Part shown: piece after piece, positions 8,244 through 18,008 of the stretch
Layout of the letters: the number at the start of each line of letters is the position of its first letter
Numbering within the stretch: position 1 is the first letter of the stretch
Origin: Paenibacillus taihuensis
Lineage (GTDB): Bacteria; Bacillota; Bacilli; Paenibacillales; Paenibacillaceae
Direction of reading: 5' to 3'
Length of the DNA stretch: 64,000 nt
NCBI RefSeq assembly: GCF_003386535.1
Contig: NZ_QTTN01000002.1
Coordinates: 62,001-126,000 of the forward strand
Translations under genes and position numbers: made by a program
Notes under the pieces: generated by a model
Seen by the model: only the letters and a program-made list of their open reading frames with translations
Database searches by the model: none
What the model was told of the DNA's origin: nothing

Positions 8244-8347
8244 GAGCGGCAATTGGTTTGCGTTCACAGGCGCCAGACAGGGAATGCAGCATTTGCCGAC
8301 GAGCGAATCTACGCGCTCGGGATGGTAACCCTATATCTATGCAAAAA

Positions 8348-8383
8348 AAGCCCCACACTCGTAAATGAACGAATGTGAGGCTT
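8348..8383 (-). terminator. Terminator of ftsA-ftsZ
   Basis: Arms AAGCCTCACATTCGT and ACGAGTGTGGGGCTT, followed by TTTTTT on the minus strand, 25 nt after the ftsZ stop. It separates the division genes from spoIIGA-sigE. Confidence 0.88.
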
Positions 8384-8407
8384 GTCTTTTCTAGCAATAT
8401 TCTCGTA

Positions 8408-9541
8408 TTAGCGGTCGTTGCGGCGGTTGCGCAGGAAGGCCGGGATATCCAGCTGATCGCTCGATACCGAGCTGCCGAATGGCTTCGGTCCGTTGCTCTG
8501 CGACGACTGGCGAGGCGCTTCGTTCGCGCTGCCGTTGTTCGTTTCGGCAGGTTGTCCGGCACCAGGTCGACGAACGGGAGCAGCAGCCGTGTTCTCAAAG
8601 CCAGTTGCGATAACTGTAACTTTGATCTCGTCCTTCATGTTCTCGTCGATTGACGCACCGAAGATCATGTTCACATCCGGATCGGCTGCGGACATTACAA
8701 TCTCAGCTGCTTCATTCACTTCGTAAAGTGATAGATTGTTGCCGCCTGTAATGTTCATGATGATACCGCGTGCGCCGTCAATGGATGCTTCAAGCAGCGG
8801 GCTTTGGATCGCCTTGCGAGCCGCTTCAGCAGCACGGTTCTCGCCTGTTGCAAGACCAATACCCATCAGTGCCGAGCCGCGCTCAGTCATGATTGTCTTC
8901 ACATCGGCAAAGTCAAGGTTGATCAGACCCGGGAAAGCGATCAGGTCGGAAATACCTTGTACCGCTTGCTTGAGAACGTTATCCGCTTCGCGGAACGCTT
9001 CCAGCATCGGCGTCTTCTTGTCGACGATTTCAAGCAGTCGCTCGTTCGGAATGACGATAAGCGTATCTACTTTTTCTTTCAATGCTTCGATACCCGTCTC
9101 AGCTTGTACAGAACGCTTGCGGCCTTCGAACATAAACGGTCTTGTTACGACACCAACTGTAAGCGCACCGCATTCGCGTGCAATCTCAGCGATGACCGGA
9201 GCAGCACCCGTACCTGTACCGCCGCCCATACCCGCAGTGACGAACACCATGTCCGCGCCTTTGAGCGTATTCATAACCGTCTCGCGCGACTCTTCAGCCG
9301 CTTTCTTGCCAACTTCCGGATTTGCGCCGGCGCCAAGACCGCGAGTCAGCTTATCGCCGATTTGCAGCTTCTGTTCCGATTTAGCAAGGTGCAATGCTTG
9401 TGCATCTGTATTTACAGTAATAAATTCTACGCCTCTGACACCATTCTCGATCATTCGGTTAACGGCATTGCTACCACCGCCGCCAACGCCGATGACTTTG
9501 ATCTTGGCCATGGACTCATTCTCGAAATCAAATTCCAACAT
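8408..9541 (-). CDS. ftsZ: Cell division protein FtsZ
   Basis: A 377-residue tubulin-like GTPase that polymerises into the Z-ring at midcell or, in sporulation, near a pole. Visible features: the N-terminal [13 protein letters not shown], the tubulin signature [11 protein letters not shown] (about residues 103-114), the T7 synergy loop [11 protein letters not shown], a variable Gln/Asn/Pro-rich linker, and the conserved C-terminal tail [11 protein letters not shown] that binds FtsA and other partners. The ATG has GGGGGAT 8 nt upstream. It lies 17 nt after ftsA and is followed by a terminator. Confidence 0.98.
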   Translation of the reverse strand: MLEFDFENESMAKIKVIGVGGGGSNAVNRMIENGVRGVEFITVNTDAQALHLAKSEQKLQIGDKLTRGLGAGANPEVGKKAAEESRETVMNTLKGADMVFVTAGMGGGTGTGAAPVIAEIARECGALTVGVVTRPFMFEGRKRSVQAETGIEALKEKVDTLIVIPNERLLEIVDKKTPMLEAFREADNVLKQAVQGISDLIAFPGLINLDFADVKTIMTERGSALMGIGLATGENRAAEAARKAIQSPLLEASIDGARGIIMNITGGNNLSLYEVNEAAEIVMSAADPDVNMIFGASIDENMKDEIKVTVIATGFENTAAAPVRRPGAGQPAETNNGSANEAPRQSSQSNGPKPFGSSVSSDQLDIPAFLRNRRNDR

Positions 9542-9558
9542 CCTTACTTATCCCCCGA

Positions 9559-10803
9559 TCAAATAAATTCACTAAACATCGTTTTTAGTCGTTCGAACAG
9601 ACCAGGCTTCGAGGGCGAACTCGGTGAACTCGCCTTCCGGCTAACGCTCTTCTTGGGGGCGGAGACGGAACGGCCTCGCATATACTTCGAAACGTATTGG
9701 ATCATTCCTACTCCACTTGTGAAAGCAGGATCGCGTACACCGATATAATCCGGAACCGCAATACGTACCGTCGCTTCCAGCTCATGCTGGGCGAGCGAGA
9801 GCGTGCCCGGCATGGTAACCGTTCCGCCTGTCAGAACATATCCGTTCACTTTGTCACCGTAGCCAAGGCGGCGAACCTCTTGGCGAATCAAATGGAAAAT
9901 CTCTTGCATGCGCGGTTCGATAATGTTCGCAAGGTCAACCTGCGAGAAATCCTTCTCCACGTTGCTGCCCATGCGCATTACTTTGAACCTCTGATCTTCG
10001 GCTGCATCATCGATCATGGCACAGCCAAATTTCTGCTTGATCTTCTCCGCTTGATCGGTTTGAGTACGAAGACCGTAGGAAATATCGCTCGTTACATACT
10101 CGCCGCCAACGGGCAGCGTTGATGTCGCCACGATACCGCCTTGTTCAAAAATTGCAATAGTACTTGAGCCAGCGCCAATATCGGCAAGGACAGTACCCAT
10201 CATTTTCTCATCTTTGGTCAATGCCATTTGACCGGATGCCAGTGACATGAGTATGATTCCGGCGATATGCAAATTAGCTTTCTCTACGCACCGGGCTAAA
10301 TTATGTATTGCTGTTTTGGCCCCGGTAACTACTGTCGCTTCGACTTCCAGTCGTACGCCAATCATGCCTCGAGGATCAGAAATGCCTTCGAGTCCGTCAA
10401 CCAAGAATTGCTTAGGCACCAGATTAATGATTTCTCTTTCTGGAGGCAGCGCTACTACTTTAGCCGCCTGCAACACGCGTTCAATATCTTCTTCGCCGAT
10501 TTCACGATCCTCATTCGAAATGGCTACAACGCCGTGATTCGTCTGCAAGCCGATATGATTGCCTTGAATCCCTACGTAAACTTCAGATATTTGAATACCG
10601 ACCATACGCTCGGCGTGGTCCACTGCATTGCGAATGGATTGTACCGTCTGGTCGATGTCAACGATTGCACCTTTGCGTATTCCTTCTGAGTCGGCAGATC
10701 CAACTCCAATAATATTAATGACTCCGTTGTTTACTTCGCCAATAATAGCACGAACCTTGGATGTACCGATGTCCAAACTGACGATGATGTCATTGCTGCT
10801 CAC
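9559..10803 (-). CDS. ftsA: Cell division protein FtsA
   Basis: A 414-residue actin-like ATPase that ties FtsZ to the membrane. The N-terminal VSLDIGTSKVRAIIGEV is the phosphate-1 motif; the later DIGAGSSTIAIF and VLTGGTVTMPG motifs complete the actin fold; the C-terminal LFERLKTMFSEFI is the amphipathic membrane helix. An ATG at 10824 is possible, but the GTG at 10803 has GGAGG 9 nt upstream and gives the family's normal N-terminus. It is first in the ftsA-ftsZ pair, after a 260-nt gap that holds a possible SigH promoter. Confidence 0.96.
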   Translation of the reverse strand: MSSNDIIVSLDIGTSKVRAIIGEVNNGVINIIGVGSADSEGIRKGAIVDIDQTVQSIRNAVDHAERMVGIQISEVYVGIQGNHIGLQTNHGVVAISNEDREIGEEDIERVLQAAKVVALPPEREIINLVPKQFLVDGLEGISDPRGMIGVRLEVEATVVTGAKTAIHNLARCVEKANLHIAGIILMSLASGQMALTKDEKMMGTVLADIGAGSSTIAIFEQGGIVATSTLPVGGEYVTSDISYGLRTQTDQAEKIKQKFGCAMIDDAAEDQRFKVMRMGSNVEKDFSQVDLANIIEPRMQEIFHLIRQEVRRLGYGDKVNGYVLTGGTVTMPGTLSLAQHELEATVRIAVPDYIGVRDPAFTSGVGMIQYVSKYMRGRSVSAPKKSVSRKASSPSSPSKPGLFERLKTMFSEFI

Positions 10804-10885
10804 CCACTGGCACCTCCGTTTCACCGATAATAGGGTCTTTCAATTCATTAAAAACAATGCATGCTGCGAATTACATCTCTAGTAC

Positions 10886-10910
10886 ATTCAACGCAGTACC
10901 CATTATCCCT
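10886..10910 (-). promoter_or_regulatory. Possible SigH promoter of ftsA-ftsZ
   Basis: Minus-strand AGGGATA (10904-10910), 11 nt, then GTTGAAT (10886-10892). This follows the SigH pattern (AGGA-type -35, GAAT -10) with one mismatch. In Bacillus subtilis a SigH promoter also boosts ftsAZ at the start of sporulation. The rest of the gap between divIB and ftsA shows no gene; ylxW, ylxX and sbp of Bacillus subtilis are missing. Confidence 0.45.
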
Positions 10911-11063
10911 CTTTTTTCTACAATTTTTTCACGATTTATTTGAGTATCCACCCCATGCGCTGGCATGTTTTGGTTTATGAAGTACCGAAAAAATGCAAAA
11001 AGGGCAAATAAAGCTGCATAAATAAAATTCTATCATTCTTTGAAGCTATTGAGTAGTCTCTTT

Positions 11064-11810
11064 TTACTGAATCCCTTGATTTTCTGCGTCTTCTGGAGTG
11101 AAAGAAGCATATTTGTCTGCCAGCAGCATCGTAACAAGACCAGGAGGCTGGCTTTCGATGACCGCATTGAGCGTTGGGATCTTATCAGGCAGCAGAGAAA
11201 CCGCTGTAATAACCTCAAACCGCGTCCTGGTATAGATCTTGATACGGTCTGCGTAAGACGTAGATGGCGATGGCTTGATCTCCGAGAAATCCGCAATCAA
11301 TTGCTCTGGTATCTTCGCTAGTGTCTTGCACAAGTCCGCGAGAACAGGGTCGTCCACCTTCCACCCGGACAATATCGGCTTATCGACAACGCTGTCGGAA
11401 CCTGCAGAAATGCTCGATCCATTCGCCAACATCGCGGTCAGTTCGCCATTATTCGATAGGGTGTAGGCAACCGTCTTGTACTCTTGCACTTTGATCGTAA
11501 CGCCGCCTGGAAACGACTTCGTCACTTTCACCGCTTCAATCTGTTTCAGCTGCCGAATTCTGGATTCGATCTTGCCGGATGTCGTGCTGAAGAACGCGTC
11601 GCCTGCCGCGATGCCCGCTGCCTTCCGAATCGTATCCGGAGACAGGAAATGCTGCCCTTCTACCGTCACCGTTGAAACTTTGCTTATGGATGAATTAAAG
11701 AAGAGTACGACCAATATGACGATAAAAAGTAAAAAGAGCACCGCTAACAGCTTCTTGCCGCCTCTGCGTCGCTTCTCTGGCTCCCGCAGCACGGGCATCT
11801 TCTCTTGCAT
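11064..11810 (-). CDS. divIB: Cell division protein DivIB/FtsQ
   Basis: A 248-residue bitopic membrane protein of the FtsQ/DivIB family. It has a basic cytoplasmic tail (REPEKRRRGGKK), one transmembrane helix (about residues 21-40), then the POTRA domain (VSTVTVEGQHFLSPDTIRKAAGI) and the FtsQ beta domain (IRQLKQIEAVKVTKSFPGGVTIKVQEY). It works with FtsL and DivIC in the divisome core that activates septal peptidoglycan synthesis. An upstream ATG at 11852 exists, but that at 11810 has GAGGGG 7 nt upstream. It follows murA in the dcw cluster. Confidence 0.94.
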   Translation of the reverse strand: MQEKMPVLREPEKRRRGGKKLLAVLFLLFIVILVVLFFNSSISKVSTVTVEGQHFLSPDTIRKAAGIAAGDAFFSTTSGKIESRIRQLKQIEAVKVTKSFPGGVTIKVQEYKTVAYTLSNNGELTAMLANGSSISAGSDSVVDKPILSGWKVDDPVLADLCKTLAKIPEQLIADFSEIKPSPSTSYADRIKIYTRTRFEVITAVSLLPDKIPTLNAVIESQPPGLVTMLLADKYASFTPEDAENQGIQ

Positions 11811-11910
11811 GGCTTGTCCCCTCTTTGTATAAATGTGAGGGCGGCATCTCACCTAATTGCAAGGCGATAGCCGTCCACACACATGCTGTATCTCGTTCGC
11901 ATATTGATCG

Positions 11911-13191
11911 TTAAGGCACGATTGGGTTGCTCTCCACTGGCGAATAGCGGGTAATTCGGGCACCTAACCGGCCCAGCATCGATTCGATCCGGTCATAGCC
12001 GCGATCGATATGATGCACCTGCTCAACGACCGTTTTTCCTTGTGCAGCAAGCCCTGCAATGACAAGCGCCGCGCCTGCGCGCAAATCTGTCGCTTCAACG
12101 GTAGCGCCATACAATCTGGAGACGCCGCGGATGTACGCGGAGCTCAGGTCTACGCGAATATCGGCTCCCATCCGTGAGAGTTCATCGACATGCTTGAACC
12201 GTCCTTCGAAAATCGTCTCCTTCATTACACTTACCCCGTCAGCAAGTGCAAGAAGCACCATAATCTGAGATTGCATATCCGTCGGAAAGGCAGGATAAGG
12301 CGACGTCACGATGCGGTCAACCGCTTTAGGCCGCGCCGCTGTGCCTACTTTGATTATATCACCGTCTACCGTTATTTGAACACCTGTGCGTCTCAGCACA
12401 TGGATGAGAGAGGTTAAATGCGAAGGATTCGTATTGAGCAGCGTCACTTGACCGCGTGTTGCAGCGGCTGCAACCATAATCGTTCCGGTTACGATCCGAT
12501 CCGGAATGACTTGATAGCGGCAAGGCGTCAGCTTCTCTACCCCTTCAATCGTAATGGTATCCGTGCCAGCCCCTATGATCTTGGCACCCATGCTATTTAA
12601 GAAGTTCTGCAAATCTTGAATTTCCGGCTCTCTAGCAGCGTTGCTGAGCGTTGTCAGCCCTTCAGCAAGCACCGCGGCCATCATAATGTTCTCCGTAGCT
12701 CCGACGCTCGGGAGATCGAGGTGAATCTCCGCACCTTTCAGCCGTTTCGCATAACATGTGATGCGGCTTTCTTCTTCAACGATCTGTGCGCCTAATGCTT
12801 GCAGCCCGCTTAGGTGCAGATCGATCTTCCTCTCTCCGATCGCGCAGCCGCCAGGCTGATAAATCGTTACTTCGCCAAATCTTGCCAGCAGTGGTCCCAT
12901 AAGAAATATGGATGACCGCATCTGACGCATTAGTGCTTCAGGAATGTGGGAAGAATGCAAGCTTGTCGTGTCGAGCTGGACCGTTTCGTCCTCGTGCTCC
13001 GCCCGGCAGCCAAGTTCTCGCAAAATGTTAAGCATGACGTCAATATCAAGCAGTTTCGGTACATGCTCGATCGTCACAGTTCCTTCTACCAGCATACTTG
13101 CAGCTAAAATCGGCAAAGCGGCATTTTTCGCGCCTTGGATAACAATGGTTCCTGAGAGTGGTTTCCCGCCTTCAATCACCAATTTGTCCAA
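11911..13191 (-). CDS. murA: UDP-N-acetylglucosamine 1-carboxyvinyltransferase MurA
   Basis: A 426-residue enzyme for the first committed step of peptidoglycan synthesis: transfer of enolpyruvate from PEP to UDP-GlcNAc. The catalytic loop PGGCAIGERKIDLH contains Cys116, the fosfomycin target. Other conserved stretches are GAKNAALPI at the N-terminus and PTDMQSQ near residue 305. The start is a TTG with a strong GGAGGTGAT site 5-7 nt upstream; no ATG fits. In Bacillus subtilis murA lies elsewhere as well as in this type of cluster, so this may be one of two MurA paralogues. Confidence 0.96.
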   Translation of the reverse strand: MDKLVIEGGKPLSGTIVIQGAKNAALPILAASMLVEGTVTIEHVPKLLDIDVMLNILRELGCRAEHEDETVQLDTTSLHSSHIPEALMRQMRSSIFLMGPLLARFGEVTIYQPGGCAIGERKIDLHLSGLQALGAQIVEEESRITCYAKRLKGAEIHLDLPSVGATENIMMAAVLAEGLTTLSNAAREPEIQDLQNFLNSMGAKIIGAGTDTITIEGVEKLTPCRYQVIPDRIVTGTIMVAAAATRGQVTLLNTNPSHLTSLIHVLRRTGVQITVDGDIIKVGTAARPKAVDRIVTSPYPAFPTDMQSQIMVLLALADGVSVMKETIFEGRFKHVDELSRMGADIRVDLSSAYIRGVSRLYGATVEATDLRAGAALVIAGLAAQGKTVVEQVHHIDRGYDRIESMLGRLGARITRYSPVESNPIVP

Positions 13192-13206
13192 TTTATCACC
13201 TCCGAG

Positions 13207-14112
13207 TTACCGCTCACCCACCACATACACTTCCGCTACCAGTTCAATGCCAAAGTTTTGTTGAACGGTGCTTTTAATGGTTGCCATGAGGGTGAGGACG
13301 TCTTCAGCTGTCGCTTGCCCGGTGTTGACAATGAAATTGGCGTGCAATGTCGAGATTTCAGCTCCGCCTTGGCGAAGTCCTTTCAGTCCAGATGCTTCAA
13401 TGAGCCTTGCGGCAAAATCATTCGGCGGATTGCGGAACACACTGCCAGCACAGGCAAGTGTCAGCGGCTGAGTGAGTAAACGGCGCTGTTTATAAGCACT
13501 CGTAGTGGCCGTAATCTCTTTACGGTCTCCTTGCCCAAGCTCAAACACAGCTCTTACCACAATCCCCTGACGTTCATGAAGACAGGAATGACGATAGGAA
13601 AACTCCATCTGCTCTGCATCGAAACGAACCAATTCCCCTGTTTCCAGCACAATGTCAGCTGATTTGAAGATACGTGACACATCCGACCCGTGAGCGCCGG
13701 CATTCATATACACCGCTCCGCCTACCGAGGCTGGAATTCCCCCCGCGAATTCAAGTCCGGTGAGACCTTCCCTGGCTGTCAATACGGACAGCTTAATCAG
13801 GGAATAAGCGGCGCCTGCATGAACGAACGTGCCATCAAATCGTGCATAGTCGAATCCTTCGCCTAGCTGAAGGACGACGCCTCGGATTCCTTTATCGCTG
13901 ATCAGCAAGTTGGAACCACGACCGAGATTCGTCCACTGCAATCCATGTTTATGGAGCAAACGAACGACAGCTACGAGTTGCTCTTCCGTTTCTGGAATGA
14001 TAAGTACATCTGCCGGTCCGCCGATTTTCCACGTCGTAAATTCTGCAAGCGGCTTATTAAAAGAGACACTTCCGGCGTCTATTAGACCCAGTTCCGCCAA
14101 AAACTGCTCCAT
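13207..14112 (-). CDS. murB: UDP-N-acetylenolpyruvoylglucosamine reductase MurB
   Basis: A 301-residue FAD enzyme that reduces enolpyruvyl-UDP-GlcNAc to UDP-MurNAc with NADPH. FAD-binding motifs are FTTWKIGGPADVLI, NLGRGSNLLISDKGIRGVVL and GLEFAGGIPASVGGAVYMNAGAHGS; SVFRNPP carries the catalytic serine (type IIa style SxFRNP), and the last domain has LKGLRQGGAEISTLHANFIVN. The open frame continues to 14298, but the ATG at 14112 has AAGGAGG upstream and gives the family's usual length. It is in the murG-murB-murA run. Confidence 0.95.
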   Translation of the reverse strand: MEQFLAELGLIDAGSVSFNKPLAEFTTWKIGGPADVLIIPETEEQLVAVVRLLHKHGLQWTNLGRGSNLLISDKGIRGVVLQLGEGFDYARFDGTFVHAGAAYSLIKLSVLTAREGLTGLEFAGGIPASVGGAVYMNAGAHGSDVSRIFKSADIVLETGELVRFDAEQMEFSYRHSCLHERQGIVVRAVFELGQGDRKEITATTSAYKQRRLLTQPLTLACAGSVFRNPPNDFAARLIEASGLKGLRQGGAEISTLHANFIVNTGQATAEDVLTLMATIKSTVQQNFGIELVAEVYVVGER

Positions 14113-14313
14113 CTCTCGTAAACCTCCTTCTGCGATAGCGCGATTGTCCTCTTCTGGCACTCGTTCTTTCAACCTGGCGCCCCGTATCTGACGGCATGCT
14201 AGAAGCTGCTCTGCTCTCAGATGTTGAGCCCGCCGGGTGACGGTCACGATTATGCTGTATACTATGCCTACCTGCATAGGAGTGTGACAATCGCCCAATT
14301 GACAGGCACATGT

Positions 14314-15420
14314 TTATCGTGCCGTTAGTTTTTGTAGTTCTTTCACGATGAGCGCTGCCGATTCCGGCATGCCAAGTGAACGTGCAGCAGCGCTCATCGC
14401 CTGCTGCTCTTCCATGCTATTCATGATCTGGGCGATTCGCTCAAACAGCAGCGAACCGCTCAGCTCGCGTTCTACGATCATCTCCGCGGCGCCGACATCG
14501 ACCAAGCTTCTCGCATTCGCTTCTTGGTGATTATTCGTCACGTTAGGCGAAGGAATGAGGATGGACGGGACGCCAAGCGCAGTCAGCTCTGCCAGTGAAG
14601 ACGCGCCGGAGCGGCCGACAACCAGACTCGCCGCAGCAAGCACCTCAGCCATATGATGCACGTACGGAAACACCAGCAATGTAGACGGCAGGGAAGGCAT
14701 CGCGGCCTTCAGCCGGCGCATGGTGTCCTCATAGTAGCTTTCTCCGGTTACAAACACAAAATGGACATCTGGCAGCCGCAGCAGCTGCGGTGCCAAGTCC
14801 ACCATGACGTCGTTTATCGCTTTTGCCCCGCGGCTTCCGCCAACGAGCAGCACAACCTTGCTGCCCTCGGGGATACCGAGCCGGGAATAGCCTTGCTCTT
14901 TGCTTGCGCGGGCGACATTCGTCGCACAAGGATTTCCGGTATAAAGCGTGTTCTTCGCCTTGCTGAACGCAGACAATGCGTCTTTGAAGCTAACCGCTAT
15001 GGCGTCCGCATAGCGGGATAGAAATTGATTCGTCAGCCCCGCGACCGCATTCTGTTCATGAATGAGTGTCGGGATCCCGAGCTTAGCCGCGGCATAGATG
15101 ACGGGGCCGCATACATAGCCTCCGGTGCCGACAACGACATCCGGCTTGAACTTTCGCAGCAGCTGCTTGGAGCGCTGTACGCCTCCCAGAAATCGCATAA
15201 TGGTCTTCACATTCTCGAAGCTCAGCTTCCGTCTGAAGCCTGTTATTTCAACCGGCTCGAATGCAATGCCTTGCGCGGGAACGATCCGGCTCTCAAGGCC
15301 ATTCGGCGATCCGATGTACAGGATCTGCGAACCCGGCTCCTCCTCCTCTACCTGCTTGCCGATCGCAAGTGCAGGATAGATGTGGCCGCCTGTTCCGCCG
15401 CCGGTCAATACGATACGCAT
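14314..15420 (-). CDS. murG: UDP-GlcNAc:undecaprenyl-PP-MurNAc-pentapeptide transferase MurG
   Basis: A 368-residue peripheral membrane glycosyltransferase (GT28) that adds GlcNAc to lipid I to make lipid II. The N-terminal TGGGTGGHIYPALAI is the first G-loop, GTGGYVCGPVIYAA the second, and VLLVGGSRGAKAIND the third; the donor-site motifs GRSGASSLAELTALGVPSILIPSP and NHQEANA follow. The ATG has GAGGTGA 8 nt upstream. It starts 8 nt after the end of the SEDS gene, in one transcription unit. Confidence 0.97.
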   Translation of the reverse strand: MRIVLTGGGTGGHIYPALAIGKQVEEEEPGSQILYIGSPNGLESRIVPAQGIAFEPVEITGFRRKLSFENVKTIMRFLGGVQRSKQLLRKFKPDVVVGTGGYVCGPVIYAAAKLGIPTLIHEQNAVAGLTNQFLSRYADAIAVSFKDALSAFSKAKNTLYTGNPCATNVARASKEQGYSRLGIPEGSKVVLLVGGSRGAKAINDVMVDLAPQLLRLPDVHFVFVTGESYYEDTMRRLKAAMPSLPSTLLVFPYVHHMAEVLAAASLVVGRSGASSLAELTALGVPSILIPSPNVTNNHQEANARSLVDVGAAEMIVERELSGSLLFERIAQIMNSMEEQQAMSAAARSLGMPESAALIVKELQKLTAR

Positions 15421-15428
15421 CTGTTAAG

Positions 15429-16526
15429 TCACCTCGAGTAACGGGATATATTAAGTAAAATTCCGAGCGCCGTCAGGAGCAGTGTAAGCGACGAGCCTCC
15501 GTAGCTGACGAGCGGAAGTGTAATGCCGGTTACTGGGAGCATCCCGATAACAACGCCGATATTAATAAACACTTGCACGGCAACGATGCCGATAATGCCG
15601 ACGGCCAGCAGACTGCCGAACGTGTCTGGCGCTGCGATAGCAGTACGCATGCCTCTCCATAGCAGGATGGCGAAGAGCGTAATGATCGCGGCACCTCCGA
15701 TAAAGCCAAGCTCCTCGGAGAGGATGGAGAAAATAAAGTCGGTTTGCGGCTCCGGCAAGTAGTTGAACTTCTGACGGCTCATGCCCAGCCCGAGACCGAC
15801 AAGACCGCCTGGTCCGATCGCGTAGAGTGATTGGATCGATTGGTAGCCTGCGCCGAGCGGATCGGCCCACGGATCGAGAAAAGCAGTGATCCGCTGCAGC
15901 CGGTATGGTGCGGCGAGAATCAGACCGACGAGGCCTGCTACGCCGACAAGGGCGAGCGAGCCCAGATGTGCCATGCGCGCACCGGCCGTGTAGATGACGA
16001 GCAGCGATGCGCCGATCATAACCGCGCCGGTACCAAGGTCCGGCTGCATCATGATAAGGCCAAAGGCAAGGCCGAGAATGCCGAGCGGCGGCAGCAAGCC
16101 TTTCGTGAATTGCGTCACTGCTTGCTGCTTCTCACCGAGGAGCTTGGCCAGAAATATAACCATCGCCAGCTTCATGAACTCCGACGGCTGAATGCCGAAC
16201 GAGCTGATGCCGAGCCAGCTTCGCGCGCCGCCGCGCACAACGCCGATGCCCGGAATAAGAACGATGAGCAGCAGACCGAAGCAAACGAACAGACCGAGCT
16301 TCGCCCATTTGCGCCAAATCCAATAATCCGCATTCATGGTGACGATCATTGCGCCGATTCCGAGCGCAGCAAACAACATTTGCCGTTTGACATAATAGAA
16401 CTTGTCCCCAAATTCATGGAATGCGAGTACCGCACTCGCACTGTACACCATCACAAGACCGATGGCGAGAATTAGCACGATCGAAATAATCATCCACATA
16501 TCCGGGGCGGACCTGGCTTTTGCCAT
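15429..16526 (-). CDS. spoVE: SEDS-family peptidoglycan polymerase SpoVE/FtsW
   Basis: A 365-residue polytopic protein with about ten transmembrane helices. SEDS motifs are visible: WLGISSFGIQPSEFMKLAMV, MMQPDLGTGAVM, PYRLQRITAFLDPWADPLGAGYQ, and the C-terminal GMLPVTGITLPLVSYGGSSL. SEDS proteins polymerise lipid II with a partner class B PBP. Position between murD and murG is that of spoVE in Bacillus subtilis, which makes spore cortex with SpoVD, but the protein could also serve as the vegetative FtsW. The ATG at 16526 has GAGGTG 8 nt upstream and is preferred over that at 16562. Confidence 0.92.
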   Translation of the reverse strand: MAKARSAPDMWMIISIVLILAIGLVMVYSASAVLAFHEFGDKFYYVKRQMLFAALGIGAMIVTMNADYWIWRKWAKLGLFVCFGLLLIVLIPGIGVVRGGARSWLGISSFGIQPSEFMKLAMVIFLAKLLGEKQQAVTQFTKGLLPPLGILGLAFGLIMMQPDLGTGAVMIGASLLVIYTAGARMAHLGSLALVGVAGLVGLILAAPYRLQRITAFLDPWADPLGAGYQSIQSLYAIGPGGLVGLGLGMSRQKFNYLPEPQTDFIFSILSEELGFIGGAAIITLFAILLWRGMRTAIAAPDTFGSLLAVGIIGIVAVQVFINIGVVIGMLPVTGITLPLVSYGGSSLTLLLTALGILLNISRYSR

Positions 16527-16571
16527 AGCGCGAACACCTCTTGCAAGCTTAAGTAGGGACAAGCCCCCTAC

Positions 16572-18008
16572 TTACAAGTTATGCGCCGATTGCTTAAAAA
16601 TGCTCCCCCGCTGCTCATACGATTTGAACATATCCCAGCTTGCGCAAGCAGGCGAGAGAAGTACCGTATCGCCTGACTCCGCGAGCGCTGCTGCTTCGCG
16701 GACAGCCAGTGCGAGCGTACTCTCGGCGTCCTCCACAGGTTCGACGACTTTAATCTTCGTTAAACCTGCGAGTTCCGCAACCTTCGCGATTTTCTCCCTT
16801 GTTTCGCCAAGCGCCACGACTGCCCTCACCTGTTCGCGGAAATGCGGCAGAAGCTCCATATAGTCGGAGCCGCGATCGAGTCCGCCAGCGATGAGCACAA
16901 CATTACGCGGAAAAGAGTGCAGCGCGATAATCGTCGATGCCCCGTTCGTCGATTTGGAATTGTTATAATAAGCGACGCCATTACGCTCGCATACATATTC
17001 AAGCCGGTGCTCTACGCCATGGAAGCTGCGCAGCGGCTCAAGGAGCTGCTCGGTGCTTGCACCTGCTGCAATGCAGGCTGCGATGGCTGCGAGCGCGTTC
17101 GCCGTGTTATGGCGGCCTGGGAGGCCAAGCTCTTCCACCGGCAAAATTTCGTGTGCAGCGCCTTGCTCGTCACGGTAAACGATGACGCGCGGCAGGTTGT
17201 CCGCCGGTACAGTCAAGTCCGGCGGATATACCGGCGAGACGAATAGACCGTATGTAAGCTCCTGCGAAGTTGAGAATGGCATCAGCTTCCCACGGATTGC
17301 GCCCGAGTTCATCAGCTCTTGGCAGACCGGATCGTCTGCGTTGAGAATGGCGGTATCCGCTGCTTCTTGATTCGCGAACAGTTTCGCCTTGGATGCGACG
17401 TAGTCTTCCATGCCGCCATGATAGTCGAGATGCGTCTCAACGACGTTGAGCAGCATCGCAATACGCGGCTGGAATTGGCATGTGCCTTTCAGCTGGAAGC
17501 TGCTCAGCTCCGCGACGATCCAATCTGTCGGCTGCGCGGTTTGAGCGGCTTCGCACAGCGGCGTGCCGATATTGCCAGCGACGATCGGGTTCAGCCCTGC
17601 TGCTTCAAGCAGCTCGCCGATCCATGTCGTCGTCGTTGTTTTGCCGTTGGAGCCGGTGATGCCAATGATAGGCGCTGGCGAGAGCAGGTATGCGACCTCC
17701 ACCTCGGTTACAACTTCAATACCCAGTTCAAGTGCTCGCATAACCGGTGGTGACGTATACGGGATGCCCGGGTTCTTCACCACAAGAGCGGTTTGTTCCG
17801 TAATGAGCCCTTCCGGATGACTGCCGCATATAACAGAAACACCCAAAGCGTCCAACTCGTCCGCTTCGGGAGATAAATGGCGTTCCTTCATATCGTTAAC
17901 GGTGACGTTCGCGCCGAGCTTGTGGAAGAGCTTCGCGACGCTGACGCCGCTTCTAGCGAGACCTAATACTACTACGGTTTGATCCTTGTATAAGGATGGG
18001 TGCTTCAT
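16572..18008 (-). CDS. murD: UDP-N-acetylmuramoylalanine-D-glutamate ligase MurD
   Basis: A 478-residue Mur ligase that adds D-glutamate to UDP-MurNAc-L-Ala with ATP. The N-terminal Rossmann-like VVVLGLARSGVSVAKLF binds UDP, the P-loop is GSNGKTT (residues 119-125), the central domain has LNVVETHLDYHG, and the C-terminal domain has NNSKSTNGAST and DRGSDY. The ATG has GGGAGTG 7 nt upstream. A 382-nt structured gap separates it from mraY, unusual in this otherwise tight cluster. Confidence 0.97.
   Translation of the reverse strand: MKHPSLYKDQTVVVLGLARSGVSVAKLFHKLGANVTVNDMKERHLSPEADELDALGVSVICGSHPEGLITEQTALVVKNPGIPYTSPPVMRALELGIEVVTEVEVAYLLSPAPIIGITGSNGKTTTTTWIGELLEAAGLNPIVAGNIGTPLCEAAQTAQPTDWIVAELSSFQLKGTCQFQPRIAMLLNVVETHLDYHGGMEDYVASKAKLFANQEAADTAILNADDPVCQELMNSGAIRGKLMPFSTSQELTYGLFVSPVYPPDLTVPADNLPRVIVYRDEQGAAHEILPVEELGLPGRHNTANALAAIAACIAAGASTEQLLEPLRSFHGVEHRLEYVCERNGVAYYNNSKSTNGASTIIALHSFPRNVVLIAGGLDRGSDYMELLPHFREQVRAVVALGETREKIAKVAELAGLTKIKVVEPVEDAESTLALAVREAAALAESGDTVLLSPACASWDMFKSYEQRGSIFKQSAHNL

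Noticed and set aside
14113-14298. In-frame N-terminal extension of murB by 62 residues
   Set aside because: The extension does not resemble MurB, while the ATG at 14112 follows AAGGAGG and gives 301 residues, the usual length.
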